From: Blastocatellia bacterium
GTDB taxonomy: Bacteria; Acidobacteriota; Blastocatellia; Pyrinomonadales; Pyrinomonadaceae
Direction: 5' to 3'
NCBI GenBank assembly: GCA_003168335.1
Contig: PMSM01000010.1
Coordinates: forward strand, 843,588 to 907,587
Length of the DNA stretch: 64,000 nucleotides
The notes beneath the pieces are model-generated. The model had not been told where the DNA came from and ran no database searches. It worked only from the letters and a program-made list of their open reading frames with translations. A program made the position numbers and the translations under genes. This document shows positions 9,296-17,039 of this stretch, piece by piece (position 1 is the stretch's first letter; each line of letters begins with the position of its first letter).

Positions 9296-10777
9296 ATGAG
9301 AGTAGTCAACGCGCGCCGAACCAGCATTCAGATTCTTGTCTTGCTTAGCGCGCTCGCTCTGCTCGTGATCGCCTCTCCACAAACTTCTGCTCAGGATGCT
9401 CTGCCCGAACTGGTTCGCCGAATTAAACCCTCCGCCGTGGCGATTGAGACCTTCGATGCCCGTGGCGAAAAACTTTCGCGCGGCAGCGGCTTTTTCATCG
9501 ACATCGATCGCGTGGTAACCAACCGGCACGTGATCGAAGGCGCCTACCGCGCCGAAGTGCATCTGAATTCGGGCAGTACTTTTCAGGTAAAGAACGTCCT
9601 CGCCGTAGACGCTGAGGGCGATATTGCTCTGCTGAAAGTTGAGGCGCCGCCGAATCTCGTCCGCCCGCTCCCGCTCGATCGAACGTCGCCGCAGGAAGGT
9701 GAAAGCGTCGTCGTTATTGGCAATCCGTTTGGATTGGAAGGCAGCGTCACGAACGGAATAGTTTCGGCCGTGCGCGATATCCCGGGCTTTGGCCGCATCA
9801 TTCAAATCACCGCGCCGATTTCTCCGGGGTCGAGCGGGAGTCCAGTGGTAAACATGCGGGGCCAGGTGATTGGAGTCGCAACTCTGCAGATCACCGGCGG
9901 ACAAAGCGTCAACTTTGCGATCCCGTCTGAGCGCATTGCGCAACTCGATCGCACGGCCCAGACTGAGGCGTCGCAACAGATGTCACTCGGCGACCTGGTC
10001 GCCGCCACCGGGCGCAACCAGCGAGCGCGCGCCGTCGAATATTTCCGCGACGGCCTCAGCTTTCTTTCGAAAGATGATTGTCAGAGGGCCCTGCCTTACT
10101 TTCAGAAAGCTACCGACTCCGACAACGGCTACGGCGAGGCCTGGGCGCAGACAGGTTTCTGCAACGAGAAACTTGGCCGTCACGCCGAGGCCATCGAGGC
10201 TTCAAAGAAAGCAGTTAGTACCCGGCCGTCAGCCGAATCGTATTTCAATATCGGCCTGGCAAACTATTACCTCAAGCAATATCGCGAGTCGGAACAAGCC
10301 TATCGCCAGGCGATTAGGCTCGACCCTTACAACGCCGCCGATGCCTACTATGCGCTGGGTCTAACGTATCGTGACTCGGGCCAGTTCGACGATGAGATTC
10401 AGGCGTACAAGCAGGCAATTCGGCTGAAGCCGGATTACGCCATCGCCTACGATCGCCTGGGCCAACGTTACTTGCAGTCAAAAAAGTACGCGGAGGCAAT
10501 CGACATTTTCAAGCAACTCTCTGCGCAGAGGCCCGGCGACGCGAACGCGCAAAACAACCTGGGTGAAGCCTATGAAGCGTTGGGCCGGCACGATGAAGCG
10601 GTCGAGGCTTTTCGGCAGGCTACTCGTTTGAAACCGGATTTTGGGAAGGCCTACTTTAACCTCGGCAAGACTCTGCTGTCGCAGGGCAATCGCGACGGCG
10701 CGATTGAGCAGTACGTCGTGCTGCAGAATCTGGATCAGGATTGGGCTGAGAAGCTTTACGGATTGATCTATCCGTGA
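9296..10777 (+). CDS. Secreted S1C trypsin-like protease with C-terminal TPR repeats
   Basis: Predicted periplasmic serine protease of the HtrA/DegP-like class. The start at 9296 has GGGAG 5 nt upstream and gives a signal peptide (hydrophobic about residues 11-26, cleavage near TSAQD). The longer open frame begins inside a repeat element and is rejected. Catalytic triad: H78 (VVTNRHVIEG), D109 (DAEGDIALLKV), S180 (ISPGSSGSPV). Instead of a PDZ domain, residues ~235-490 are tetratricopeptide repeats (GYGEAWAQTGFCNEKLGRH, ADAYYALGLTYRDSGQ, ANAQNNLGEAYEALGRHDEA). The TPRs likely bind substrates or partners in place of a PDZ domain. The gene stands alone between two repeats and a convergent neighbour. 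Confidence 0.88.
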   Translation: MRVVNARRTSIQILVLLSALALLVIASPQTSAQDALPELVRRIKPSAVAIETFDARGEKLSRGSGFFIDIDRVVTNRHVIEGAYRAEVHLNSGSTFQVKNVLAVDAEGDIALLKVEAPPNLVRPLPLDRTSPQEGESVVVIGNPFGLEGSVTNGIVSAVRDIPGFGRIIQITAPISPGSSGSPVVNMRGQVIGVATLQITGGQSVNFAIPSERIAQLDRTAQTEASQQMSLGDLVAATGRNQRARAVEYFRDGLSFLSKDDCQRALPYFQKATDSDNGYGEAWAQTGFCNEKLGRHAEAIEASKKAVSTRPSAESYFNIGLANYYLKQYRESEQAYRQAIRLDPYNAADAYYALGLTYRDSGQFDDEIQAYKQAIRLKPDYAIAYDRLGQRYLQSKKYAEAIDIFKQLSAQRPGDANAQNNLGEAYEALGRHDEAVEAFRQATRLKPDFGKAYFNLGKTLLSQGNRDGAIEQYVVLQNLDQDWAEKLYGLIYP

Positions 10778-10797
10778 CGGTTCCGCGCTCCGAAGTT

Positions 10798-12069
10798 TTA
10801 GGGCGGCAGCAATTCATCGAGGGATTTCAGCAGTGCTGCCCCGCGCAACGCCGGTTGTTTCCTCTTCGTTTGACCAAGCGAAACGATCTTGCCGTCCGGT
10901 CCAATCAGCAACGTAGTTGGGAAGAGATGAATGCGATAGCGCGTCTCGACGCTGCGAATGCTGTCCATTTGGGCTTGAGGCCAGGTCAGCCGGTTGCGCC
11001 GCAACCACTCCTTCACGGGCTCGTACGCGGGATCGTTATTCATCCCCAGAATTTCAAAGCCGCGCGCCTGGAACCGCGAGTAAGCTTCCCTCTGATAGGG
11101 CAATTCGCGACGACAAGGTCCGCACCACATCGCCCAGAAATCCACCATCACATACTTGCCGCGAAACTCGGCCAGTTTGTGTTTCTTTCCGTCAAAGTCG
11201 GTAAAAGTGAAGTCCGGAACCTCTGCTCCCATCGTGAGCTCAACGCGCTTGTAATCCGACGCCGGATGCTCACGCATCACGACCAGGTTCTTATCAAGAT
11301 CTACTCTTTTCGTAGATACGTAGCGGTTGCCGACCCGGAAGACCACGGTTTCCTCGTGGGCATCCGCACTTTCGGGAGAGAATCGATCTGAGTCGATCTC
11401 ACCGTCGTTGTCGCCATCAACCCCGAGCCAGCCATTCGTCACGCTGATCTTCTTGCTTTGCGCATTGAAAGCATAACCGACGAGTGTCTTATGGCCGTCG
11501 ATGTCGACGTAACCGCGAGCAAAAGCTTCCTTAGTCTGGAGGATCAGACGCTCGCCTTCTTTCAACTCGTCCCACTGCACGCCCTTGTAGTACTGAACTA
11601 CGACGGGGAAGCTCTGAAAGAGCGGGCCTTTGAATGGCACTTTGAGCGTGGCTTCAAGAATGTAGGGATTGTCTTCCTCGGCATGTTTCAGCTCAAACCG
11701 CTCGTCGTCAGAAAGCGAGCCATCCAGATTGAGATCCGCATACAGGTAGGGCTCGCCGTCTTCCGGCTCGACGAGCACGGTGAGTATGGACGACTTGTCG
11801 GAAGGCGGGTGATAAAGACGGCCAGCAGTGATACTGCCGCCCTGTTGCAGCGGCTTGGCCGTCTTGATCTTTGAGAGATCGCGCACTGGCCGAAACGTGA
11901 CCTGATCCATGTCTTCCCGGTTAGCGGCCAGTTCGGGTGCAAGCGTTCCCAAATACTCGGAATCACCCGCCCGCGTAATCGTGGATAGGAAACCAATTGA
12001 AGTCAGGAACAATGCAATTGTGATTAGGCTTGGAAGCCAACGCTGCTTTGAGTTGAATCGGTGGGACAT
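10798..12069 (-). CDS. Exported thioredoxin-fold protein (TlpA/AhpC-TSA-like)
   Basis: Predicted exported thiol-disulfide oxidoreductase. The start at 12069 has GAGGA upstream and a signal peptide (about residues 12-32); the longer frame adds 24 residues without signal character. The N-terminal ~260 residues form a beta-rich domain of unknown role that includes calcium-like DGD repeats (NLDGSLSDDER, GVDGDNDGEIDSDRF). The C-terminal ~150 residues are a TlpA-like domain with the redox motif FWAMWCGPCRRE (CxxC, about residues 320-323) and a cis-proline region HLFPTTLLIGPDGKIV. It is convergent with the TPR protease, the stops being 20 nt apart. The reaction partner cannot be inferred from context. 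Confidence 0.85.
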   Translation of the reverse strand: MSHRFNSKQRWLPSLITIALFLTSIGFLSTITRAGDSEYLGTLAPELAANREDMDQVTFRPVRDLSKIKTAKPLQQGGSITAGRLYHPPSDKSSILTVLVEPEDGEPYLYADLNLDGSLSDDERFELKHAEEDNPYILEATLKVPFKGPLFQSFPVVVQYYKGVQWDELKEGERLILQTKEAFARGYVDIDGHKTLVGYAFNAQSKKISVTNGWLGVDGDNDGEIDSDRFSPESADAHEETVVFRVGNRYVSTKRVDLDKNLVVMREHPASDYKRVELTMGAEVPDFTFTDFDGKKHKLAEFRGKYVMVDFWAMWCGPCRRELPYQREAYSRFQARGFEILGMNNDPAYEPVKEWLRRNRLTWPQAQMDSIRSVETRYRIHLFPTTLLIGPDGKIVSLGQTKRKQPALRGAALLKSLDELLPP

Positions 12070-12180
12070 TGGGGTAAAGTCCTCGATGACTGGAAGTAAA
12101 GAACCGCGGCGAATTCTAATCGAGGCCCAATCGAGTGTCAAAAGAAAAGTTCCTGGACGCCTGGCAAGTTATTGGAGTAG

Positions 12181-12231
12181 ACAAAAAGAAATCGAGGCCG
12201 GATTGCGCTCTCCCCTTCGCAACCCGGCCTC
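12181..12231 (-). terminator. Rho-independent terminator on the minus strand
   Basis: The stem AGGCCGGATTGCG / CGCAACCCGGCCT (12194-12231, one mismatch) encloses a 10-nt loop and is followed on the minus strand by a T-rich run (ATTTCTTTTTGT). A second perfect 8-bp hairpin (CGGTCGTC / GACGACCG, 12238-12258) lies just before it. Together they mark the end of a leftward transcript entering from about 12.5 kb. Confidence 0.8.
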
Positions 12232-12261
12232 AACCCACGGTCGTCAAACAGACGACCGATC

Positions 12262-12368
12262 TTAAGCTTGTTCACTGTTCCTGGTATCGATAGCGGCGAT
12301 TATGGAGACCGACGCGGCCACTGCCGCCAGAATCGTTATCGTTTTGAACCCTGCGAATATTTTTTCAT
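12262..12368 (-). CDS. Possible tiny membrane peptide, frame interrupted at an A6 tract
   Basis: GGAGG (12375-12379) lies 6 nt before an ATG at 12368 on the minus strand, an ideal initiation site. As written the frame ends after ten codons (MKKYSQGSKR). One extra A in the AAAAAA run just after the ATG would instead open MKKIFAGFKTITILAAVAAS followed by a further short hydrophobic stretch and a polar tail, ending at 12262, for 35 residues in all. A strong terminator follows directly, supporting a real leftward transcript. The alternative is an 89-residue frame starting at 12531, which shares the same C-terminus but lacks a ribosome site. It could be a base-call error, a young pseudogene, or slippage. 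No function known. Confidence 0.35.
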
Positions 12369-12614
12369 CGCCAGCCTCCGCTTCGGGAATGGCAATGAGT
12401 GTGCCACGCCGGATGTGGTGATTAGGAAAACGAAGAGCGTTCCGAGTTTGTTGCGGACTCAAGGCAAAATCTCTTTTGAAAGCATCATCAGGGCGGCGCG
12501 AATCTGATAAATCAGTGTACGATATGGTCATTCGCAGACCGGATATGGAATGAAGACCCAGCCCCGAGGATTAATAGGGCATTAATAAACGGTACCGGGT
12601 CCTGAAAACTGAGC

Positions 12615-13550
12615 ATGTACCCTAATAGAATAATCGCCAACCGGACGTTGGCGCTCGTCTTCATGCTGCTAGTGTGTGGTAGTGCGGCGATCGGGTATTC
12701 CCAAAAGCGGGTGCCTCCGATCGAAGTACCCTTTGAATTTGTCGCCAACCAAATAATTGTCCAGGTCAAAATCGCCGGCAACGGTCCGTACAGCATGCTC
12801 CTCGATACTGATACCGACCCGTCGGCTATCGACATAGCAATCGCGCGTGAACTCGGACTCGGGCTCGACTCCAGACGATTTCCGGCAAGTGGCGGGGGCA
12901 CAGAAGCCAACCTGGTCCAACTGACCAGGCTGCCGACCGTGGAACTTGGAGGGATGATCGCTAAGGACGTGCCGGCGGGCGCGATCGATCTCACGAAGCT
13001 GGCAGCCAAACTCGAGCGGCCAATTCACGGCGTGCTGGGATACAGCTTCCTCAGGGATCGCATAATTCAAATTGATTATCCCAACTCGAAGATCCGCTTC
13101 TTCACTGAGTTTCCATATGCGGGAATTCAAAATCAGCCGAACACCGTCAACAAAATCGCCATGCCGTTTCGTTACGACGACGGCGTGCTCATCGATTCGG
13201 TCTTCATAAATGGACAGAAGCTGAAAGCTACTCTCGACACCGGATCGAGCGAGACGTTTGCGCTCACTCCGGAAGCGGTGGCAATTCTCGGCCTGGATGA
13301 AGAAGCGCAAAATGCCACGGTGGAAAAGGCAGTCGGATATAACGGCGAGTACGAGAGCAAATCCGGCCTGCTGAAGTCGGTGCGTATCGGGAGGCTGTCA
13401 GTCGATTCAGCGCCGGCTGCTTTGTGGGCTGCCGGAACCGGCCACGACAAAAAGAAGTTTCAGGTGAACATCGGCAACGGCTTTTTCAAAGACTATCTGC
13501 TGACCTTTGATTTCCACGGCAAGATGGTCGTATTCGAGAGTGTTGACTGA
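12615..13550 (+). CDS. Secreted retropepsin-like aspartyl protease family protein
   Basis: Likely exported protein with two retropepsin-like halves. Residues 1-29 form a signal peptide (LALVFMLLVCGSAAIGYSQ). The first half has the strand VQVKIAGNGPYSMLLDTDTDP, where the family's D-T-G is D-T-D. The second half has a normal motif (KATLDTGSSETF, about residue 206), followed by hydrophobic flap and psi-loop strands. The length of 311 aa fits the double-domain, single-chain class of bacterial aspartyl-protease-like proteins. If the first Asp is still active the protein could be a peptidase; otherwise it could be a binding protein. It stands alone and is convergent with argB, the stops being 28 nt apart. 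Confidence 0.8.
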   Translation: MYPNRIIANRTLALVFMLLVCGSAAIGYSQKRVPPIEVPFEFVANQIIVQVKIAGNGPYSMLLDTDTDPSAIDIAIARELGLGLDSRRFPASGGGTEANLVQLTRLPTVELGGMIAKDVPAGAIDLTKLAAKLERPIHGVLGYSFLRDRIIQIDYPNSKIRFFTEFPYAGIQNQPNTVNKIAMPFRYDDGVLIDSVFINGQKLKATLDTGSSETFALTPEAVAILGLDEEAQNATVEKAVGYNGEYESKSGLLKSVRIGRLSVDSAPAALWAAGTGHDKKKFQVNIGNGFFKDYLLTFDFHGKMVVFESVD

Positions 13551-13578
13551 GCGTTTTGGATCAGTCAAAGAAAACCCA

Positions 13579-14487
13579 CTAAGCCGAGATCATCGTGCCC
13601 GTCCCCTTGTCGGTGAACACCTCTGCCAGCAGGGCATTGCGCGCGTTGCCGTTGATGATGTGCGCGCTCTTCACGCCCCGGCGCAAGAGTCCAATGATGC
13701 TTTGCAGCTTGGGAATCATCCCCGCGGTCGCGCTGCCATTCTTGATGAGTTCGTCAGCCTCGGCGGCGGTCAGACGCGAAAGCTTTGTCTCGGGCGCGCC
13801 GGCGCGTAGAAAGATCCCATCGACATCAGAGAGCAGGACCAGCTTTTCCGCTTCGAGCTGGATCGCGATTTCAGACGCGATCGTATCGGCATTGATATTG
13901 AAAACCGTGCCCTCAGCGTCTGCTCCGAGGGATGAAATCACGGGCAGGTAACCCTGGTCCAGCAACACCGTCAACAGACGCGCGTTGATCTCGAGGATGT
14001 CGCCCACATGACCAAAATCGATCTGCTCACTCTCGCCGGTTTCGCGGTTCATGATTTCTTTTGGCGGCCGGCGCTCGGCGTGCACGATATTCCCATCTAC
14101 TCCTGATAGTCCCACTGCTTCAACTCCGCGATGCCTGAGCGCGGCTAGAATGTCCGTATTGATCTTACCGGCAAAGATCATCTTGGCCATTTCCAAAGTG
14201 GCGTCGTCCGTTACGCGGCGGCCTTCGATGATGGTTTGCTCGACGCCCATCAGCGAGGCCAGATCGCTTAGCTGCTTGCCTCCGCCATGCACGACGCAGA
14301 GACGAATGCCAACCTGATGCATCAGGGCGAGTTCTTCCGCCAGAGAGATTAGCCGGTCGTGATCTTCAGTCACTTTGCCGGATAATTTGACGACAAATGT
14401 CTTGCCCTTGAAACGCCGAATGTAAGGCAGCGCTTCGCGTAAGAGATCCAGCCGCAATTGATTGCCAACTTCAGTGGTGTCGGTCAT
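13579..14487 (-). CDS. argB: Acetylglutamate kinase
   Basis: Phosphorylates N-acetylglutamate with ATP, the second step of arginine synthesis. Amino-acid-kinase fold. Seen: KLSGKV near residue 34 (ATP-binding lysine), the VVHGGGKQLSDL glycine loop (about 63-74) that binds the acetyl substrate, GLSGVDGNIV, and the C-terminal AHIINGNARNALLAEVFTDKGTGT typical of NAGK. The length of 302 aa is normal. It is the last gene of the leftward arg operon, 75 nt after argF', with a perfect GTGGCAC-type palindrome between them. I see no clear arginine-sensitive N-terminal extension, so feedback inhibition cannot be judged. Confidence 0.96.
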   Translation of the reverse strand: MTDTTEVGNQLRLDLLREALPYIRRFKGKTFVVKLSGKVTEDHDRLISLAEELALMHQVGIRLCVVHGGGKQLSDLASLMGVEQTIIEGRRVTDDATLEMAKMIFAGKINTDILAALRHRGVEAVGLSGVDGNIVHAERRPPKEIMNRETGESEQIDFGHVGDILEINARLLTVLLDQGYLPVISSLGADAEGTVFNINADTIASEIAIQLEAEKLVLLSDVDGIFLRAGAPETKLSRLTAAEADELIKNGSATAGMIPKLQSIIGLLRRGVKSAHIINGNARNALLAEVFTDKGTGTMISA

Positions 14488-14496
14488 TTTCTTTTA

Positions 14497-14558
14497 GTGG
14501 CACAGACTTCAGTCTGTGTTTCTCCGTAATCGCGATCACAGACTGAAGTCTGTGCCAC
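14497..14558. repeat. Perfect 22-bp inverted repeat, GTGGCAC...GTGCCAC family
   Basis: The arms begin GTGGCACAGACTTCAGTCTG and are perfect complements around an 18-nt spacer. It lies inside the arg operon between argF' and argB. It shares termini with the elements at 33091-33139 and 36659-36682. Confidence 0.9.
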
Positions 14559-14562
14559 AACT

Positions 14563-15567
14563 TTAAGCTCTCAACAATCTCGCCATGATCGCTTTCTGAA
14601 TATGCAGCCGATTCTCAGCTTCATCAATTACGACTGATGAGGCTGAATCAATCACCGCGTCAGTCACGATCACATTCCGTCGCACCGGCAGACAGTGCAT
14701 GAAAATAGCGCTATTCGTGCGCGCCATCTTCTGTTCGTCCACGATCCACTTATCGCGATATACCGCGCGCGTGGCGACGTCTTGTTCGGGCGCGCCATAA
14801 AACTTCCGGCTGCCCCAGCTCTTCGCGTACACAACTTCAACTCCGTCGAATGCTTGATCAATTTCATTGACTACGCTGACGCTGCTGCCAGCCGCCGCGG
14901 CCTGCTGCCTGATCGTCTGGATTAACTCATCGTCCAGTTCATAGCCTGGCGGATGAGCGATGACGAGGTCGTGCCCCATCTGCGCGGACGCGAGAGCAAA
15001 GCTGTTCGGCACGGCCATTGGCAGAGGCTTTGGATGCCACGCCCAGGTCAGCAGGACTTTCTTACGACCTTCGCCCAGCTTCTCTCGGATCGTCATCATG
15101 TCGGCCATCGCCTGACACGGATGATGCATTGCCGATTCGAGATTAATAATCGGCACGTCAGAGTACTTCGCGAACGCATTCAGAATCGGATCAGTGCGCT
15201 CCTCTTCCCAGTTCTGCAAAGCCGCAAACGTCCGCACGCCAATCGCCGCGCAGTAACGACCGAGCACGCGCACAAACTCGGCGATGTGTTCGGTCTTGTC
15301 CGCATCCATCACCACGCCTTCGCGATGCTCCAACGTCCAGCTGGTGCCGCCGGGTTCGAGCACCACGGCATTTCCGCCCAACTCGTAAATGCCAACCTGC
15401 ATCGACGCGCGCGTGCGCAGACTGGGATTGAAAAAGACCAGTGCGATCGATCGCCCAGCCAGAGGCTTTGATTGATCGTTGCCCTGCTTGAAACGAATGG
15501 CGGACTCAATCAGTTGATTAAGATCCACGTGCGTCAAATCAGATGTCGCTAAGAAATGTGTTGGCAT
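14563..15567 (-). CDS. argF': N-acetylornithine carbamoyltransferase (ArgF' / AOTCase type)
   Basis: Transfers carbamoyl phosphate to N-acetylornithine, giving N-acetylcitrulline, instead of acting on free ornithine. The carbamoyl-phosphate loop reads FFNPSLRTR (residues 45-53) rather than the S-T-R-T-R of ordinary OTCases, as in Xanthomonas AOTCase. Also visible: HHPCQAMAD (about 148-156), HPKPLPMAVPNS, YAKSWGS, HCLPVRRN and a C-terminal DEAENRLHIQKAIMA, all AOTCase-like. A glutamate (E80, in WTLEHREG) occupies the position that separates acetyl- from succinylornithine enzymes (Glu versus Pro), favouring the acetyl substrate. The length is 334 aa. It is in operon with argD and argB. The matching N-acetylcitrulline deacetylase is not in this window. 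Confidence 0.88.
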   Translation of the reverse strand: MPTHFLATSDLTHVDLNQLIESAIRFKQGNDQSKPLAGRSIALVFFNPSLRTRASMQVGIYELGGNAVVLEPGGTSWTLEHREGVVMDADKTEHIAEFVRVLGRYCAAIGVRTFAALQNWEEERTDPILNAFAKYSDVPIINLESAMHHPCQAMADMMTIREKLGEGRKKVLLTWAWHPKPLPMAVPNSFALASAQMGHDLVIAHPPGYELDDELIQTIRQQAAAAGSSVSVVNEIDQAFDGVEVVYAKSWGSRKFYGAPEQDVATRAVYRDKWIVDEQKMARTNSAIFMHCLPVRRNVIVTDAVIDSASSVVIDEAENRLHIQKAIMARLLRA

Positions 15568-15615
15568 CGAACTATGTTGAAGTGCACCGACAAAGCGAAG
15601 CGTCGACCGCGCTTT

Positions 15616-15692
15616 ATGTCCGACGAACTTCAGTTTGTCGCTTCAACTTGAGTAAATCCAAGAGCAACGACAGACTTCAGTTTGTCGGACAT
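15616..15692. repeat. Palindromic element, 'gtccgacaaacttcagtttgtcg' family (copy 1)
   Basis: ATGTCCGACGAACTTCAGTT ... TTCAGTTTGTCGGACAT. It is imperfect because both internal halves run in the same sense (CTTCAGTTTGTCG twice). It sits between argD and argF'. Other copies are at 20737-20819 and 40038-40110. Confidence 0.8.
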
Positions 15693-15746
15693 CAGCAATC
15701 CAAAGCGGTGTCGCGCTGCGCTTACCACCGCACTCCACAGAGTGCT

Positions 15747-16931
15747 TCAAACCAAACTCGCTAGAGCTTCCACAAACAGATCAACCTCTTCACGCTTCAA
15801 ACACAGCGGCGGCAACAGTCGCAACACTCTTGGATCACTCGACGTCCCGGTGATGATCCTCTGTCCCAGCAAAGCCTCATGAATTGGCTTTGCTTTATCC
15901 GCAAACTCGAGCCCAAGCAGAAATCCGCGACCATGAACACCCACAATTTGCTCGATCTCTTTCAAACGCTCGCGCAAATAGGCTTCAACTTCACGAACAT
16001 TCGCCAACATCCCATCGTTCTCAATCGCTTCCAGGGTCGCCGTCACCGCGGCCATCGCGATCATCCCGCCGCCAAACGTCGTGCCCAGATCGTTTTCTTT
16101 GATCTGCGAAGCAATCTCTTCACTCACCAGGCAGGCGCCCACGGGAACGCCACTCCCCAGAGCTTTCGCCAGCGTGATGATGTCGGGAACAACGCGGTCA
16201 CTCGCTTCGCTGCCGGCGAAAAACCATTCGCCCGTGCGGCCGACTCCGGTTTGCACCTCGTCATAAATCAAAACGATCCCGCGCTCGTCGCACAGTTCGC
16301 GCAAGGCGCGAAAGAACGAAGGTGCGGCCGTGCGCACGCCGGCCATCGATTGAATCGGCTCAAGCATAATCGCCGCGACCGATTCGTCCGCCACCGCGCG
16401 CACCGAATCGATATCGCCGAATTCAGCTTGCAGATGCCCGGGCACATTCGGCTTACCGATCTCGCGGTACTTGCCCAGGAACGTGGCGCTGATCGCGTCC
16501 GCAGTGCGCCCATGGAAGCCGCCGGAGAAAGTGACGATGTTAGCGCGGCCGGTCGCCATCCTTGCCATGCGCATCGCGTTTTCATTCGCTTCGGTGCCTG
16601 AGTTACAGAAAAACGCTTTCGTCAATGAATCAGGCGCAACGGAAACAAGTTTTTCGGCCGCGCGGGCGCGCGCTGCGGAATAGACCAGGTTCGAATAGAA
16701 GAGCAGCTTCTCCGTCTGCTCGCGAATTGCGTTCACGACATGCGGATGACAATGACCGGTGCCGGCTACCGCGTGGCCGCCGTAAAGGTCGAGGTAGCGC
16801 TCGCCGTTGCTCGTAAAAATCCAAACGCCCTCACCCCGCTCAGCGACGACGGGCATCTTCTTGTAAGTGGCGAGCTGATACTGATCTTCGCTAGCAACAG
16901 TCTGTTCGTGTGACGTCATCTGTGTTTTCAT
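15747..16931 (-). CDS. argD: Acetylornithine aminotransferase
   Basis: Class III PLP aminotransferase converting N-acetylglutamate semialdehyde to N-acetylornithine. Seen: GGHAVAGTGHCHPHVV (about residue 51), FCNSGTEANENAMRMAR, the GGFHGRT loop, YDEVQTGVGRTG, and the Schiff-base lysine in ITLAKALGSGVPVGA. I chose the ATG at 16931 (MKTQMTSHE...), because the longer frame starting at 16982 begins inside an inverted repeat (16955-17033). An ATG at 16919 is also possible. The length of ~394 aa is normal. It is in operon with argC and argF'. It may also serve lysine synthesis (DapC activity), as ArgD often does, but nothing here shows that. Confidence 0.95.
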   Translation of the reverse strand: MKTQMTSHEQTVASEDQYQLATYKKMPVVAERGEGVWIFTSNGERYLDLYGGHAVAGTGHCHPHVVNAIREQTEKLLFYSNLVYSAARARAAEKLVSVAPDSLTKAFFCNSGTEANENAMRMARMATGRANIVTFSGGFHGRTADAISATFLGKYREIGKPNVPGHLQAEFGDIDSVRAVADESVAAIMLEPIQSMAGVRTAAPSFFRALRELCDERGIVLIYDEVQTGVGRTGEWFFAGSEASDRVVPDIITLAKALGSGVPVGACLVSEEIASQIKENDLGTTFGGGMIAMAAVTATLEAIENDGMLANVREVEAYLRERLKEIEQIVGVHGRGFLLGLEFADKAKPIHEALLGQRIITGTSSDPRVLRLLPPLCLKREEVDLFVEALASLV

Positions 16932-16954
16932 TCGCAGCTCGGGTTCGCTTCCTG

Positions 16955-17033
16955 TCGTTTCGTGTGCTTTCGTGGATCGCATTTATCGAATGAACCAGGC
17001 AACGATCCACGAAATCACGCGAAGCAACTCGAA
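16955..17033. repeat. Inverted repeat of the 'tttcgtggatc' type
   Basis: TTTCGTGTGCTTTCGTGGAT ... ATCCACGAAATCACGCGAA, imperfect arms with about 25 nt between. It fills the argC-argD gap. Confidence 0.6.
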
Positions 17034-17039
17034 AACCCA

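Noticed and set aside
9212-9976. Minus-strand frame opposite the TPR protease
   Set aside because: The opposite strand has a complete S1C catalytic triad; this is shadow, partly in a palindrome.
15879-16601. Plus-strand frame of ~240 codons opposite argD
   Set aside because: argD motifs are complete on the minus strand.
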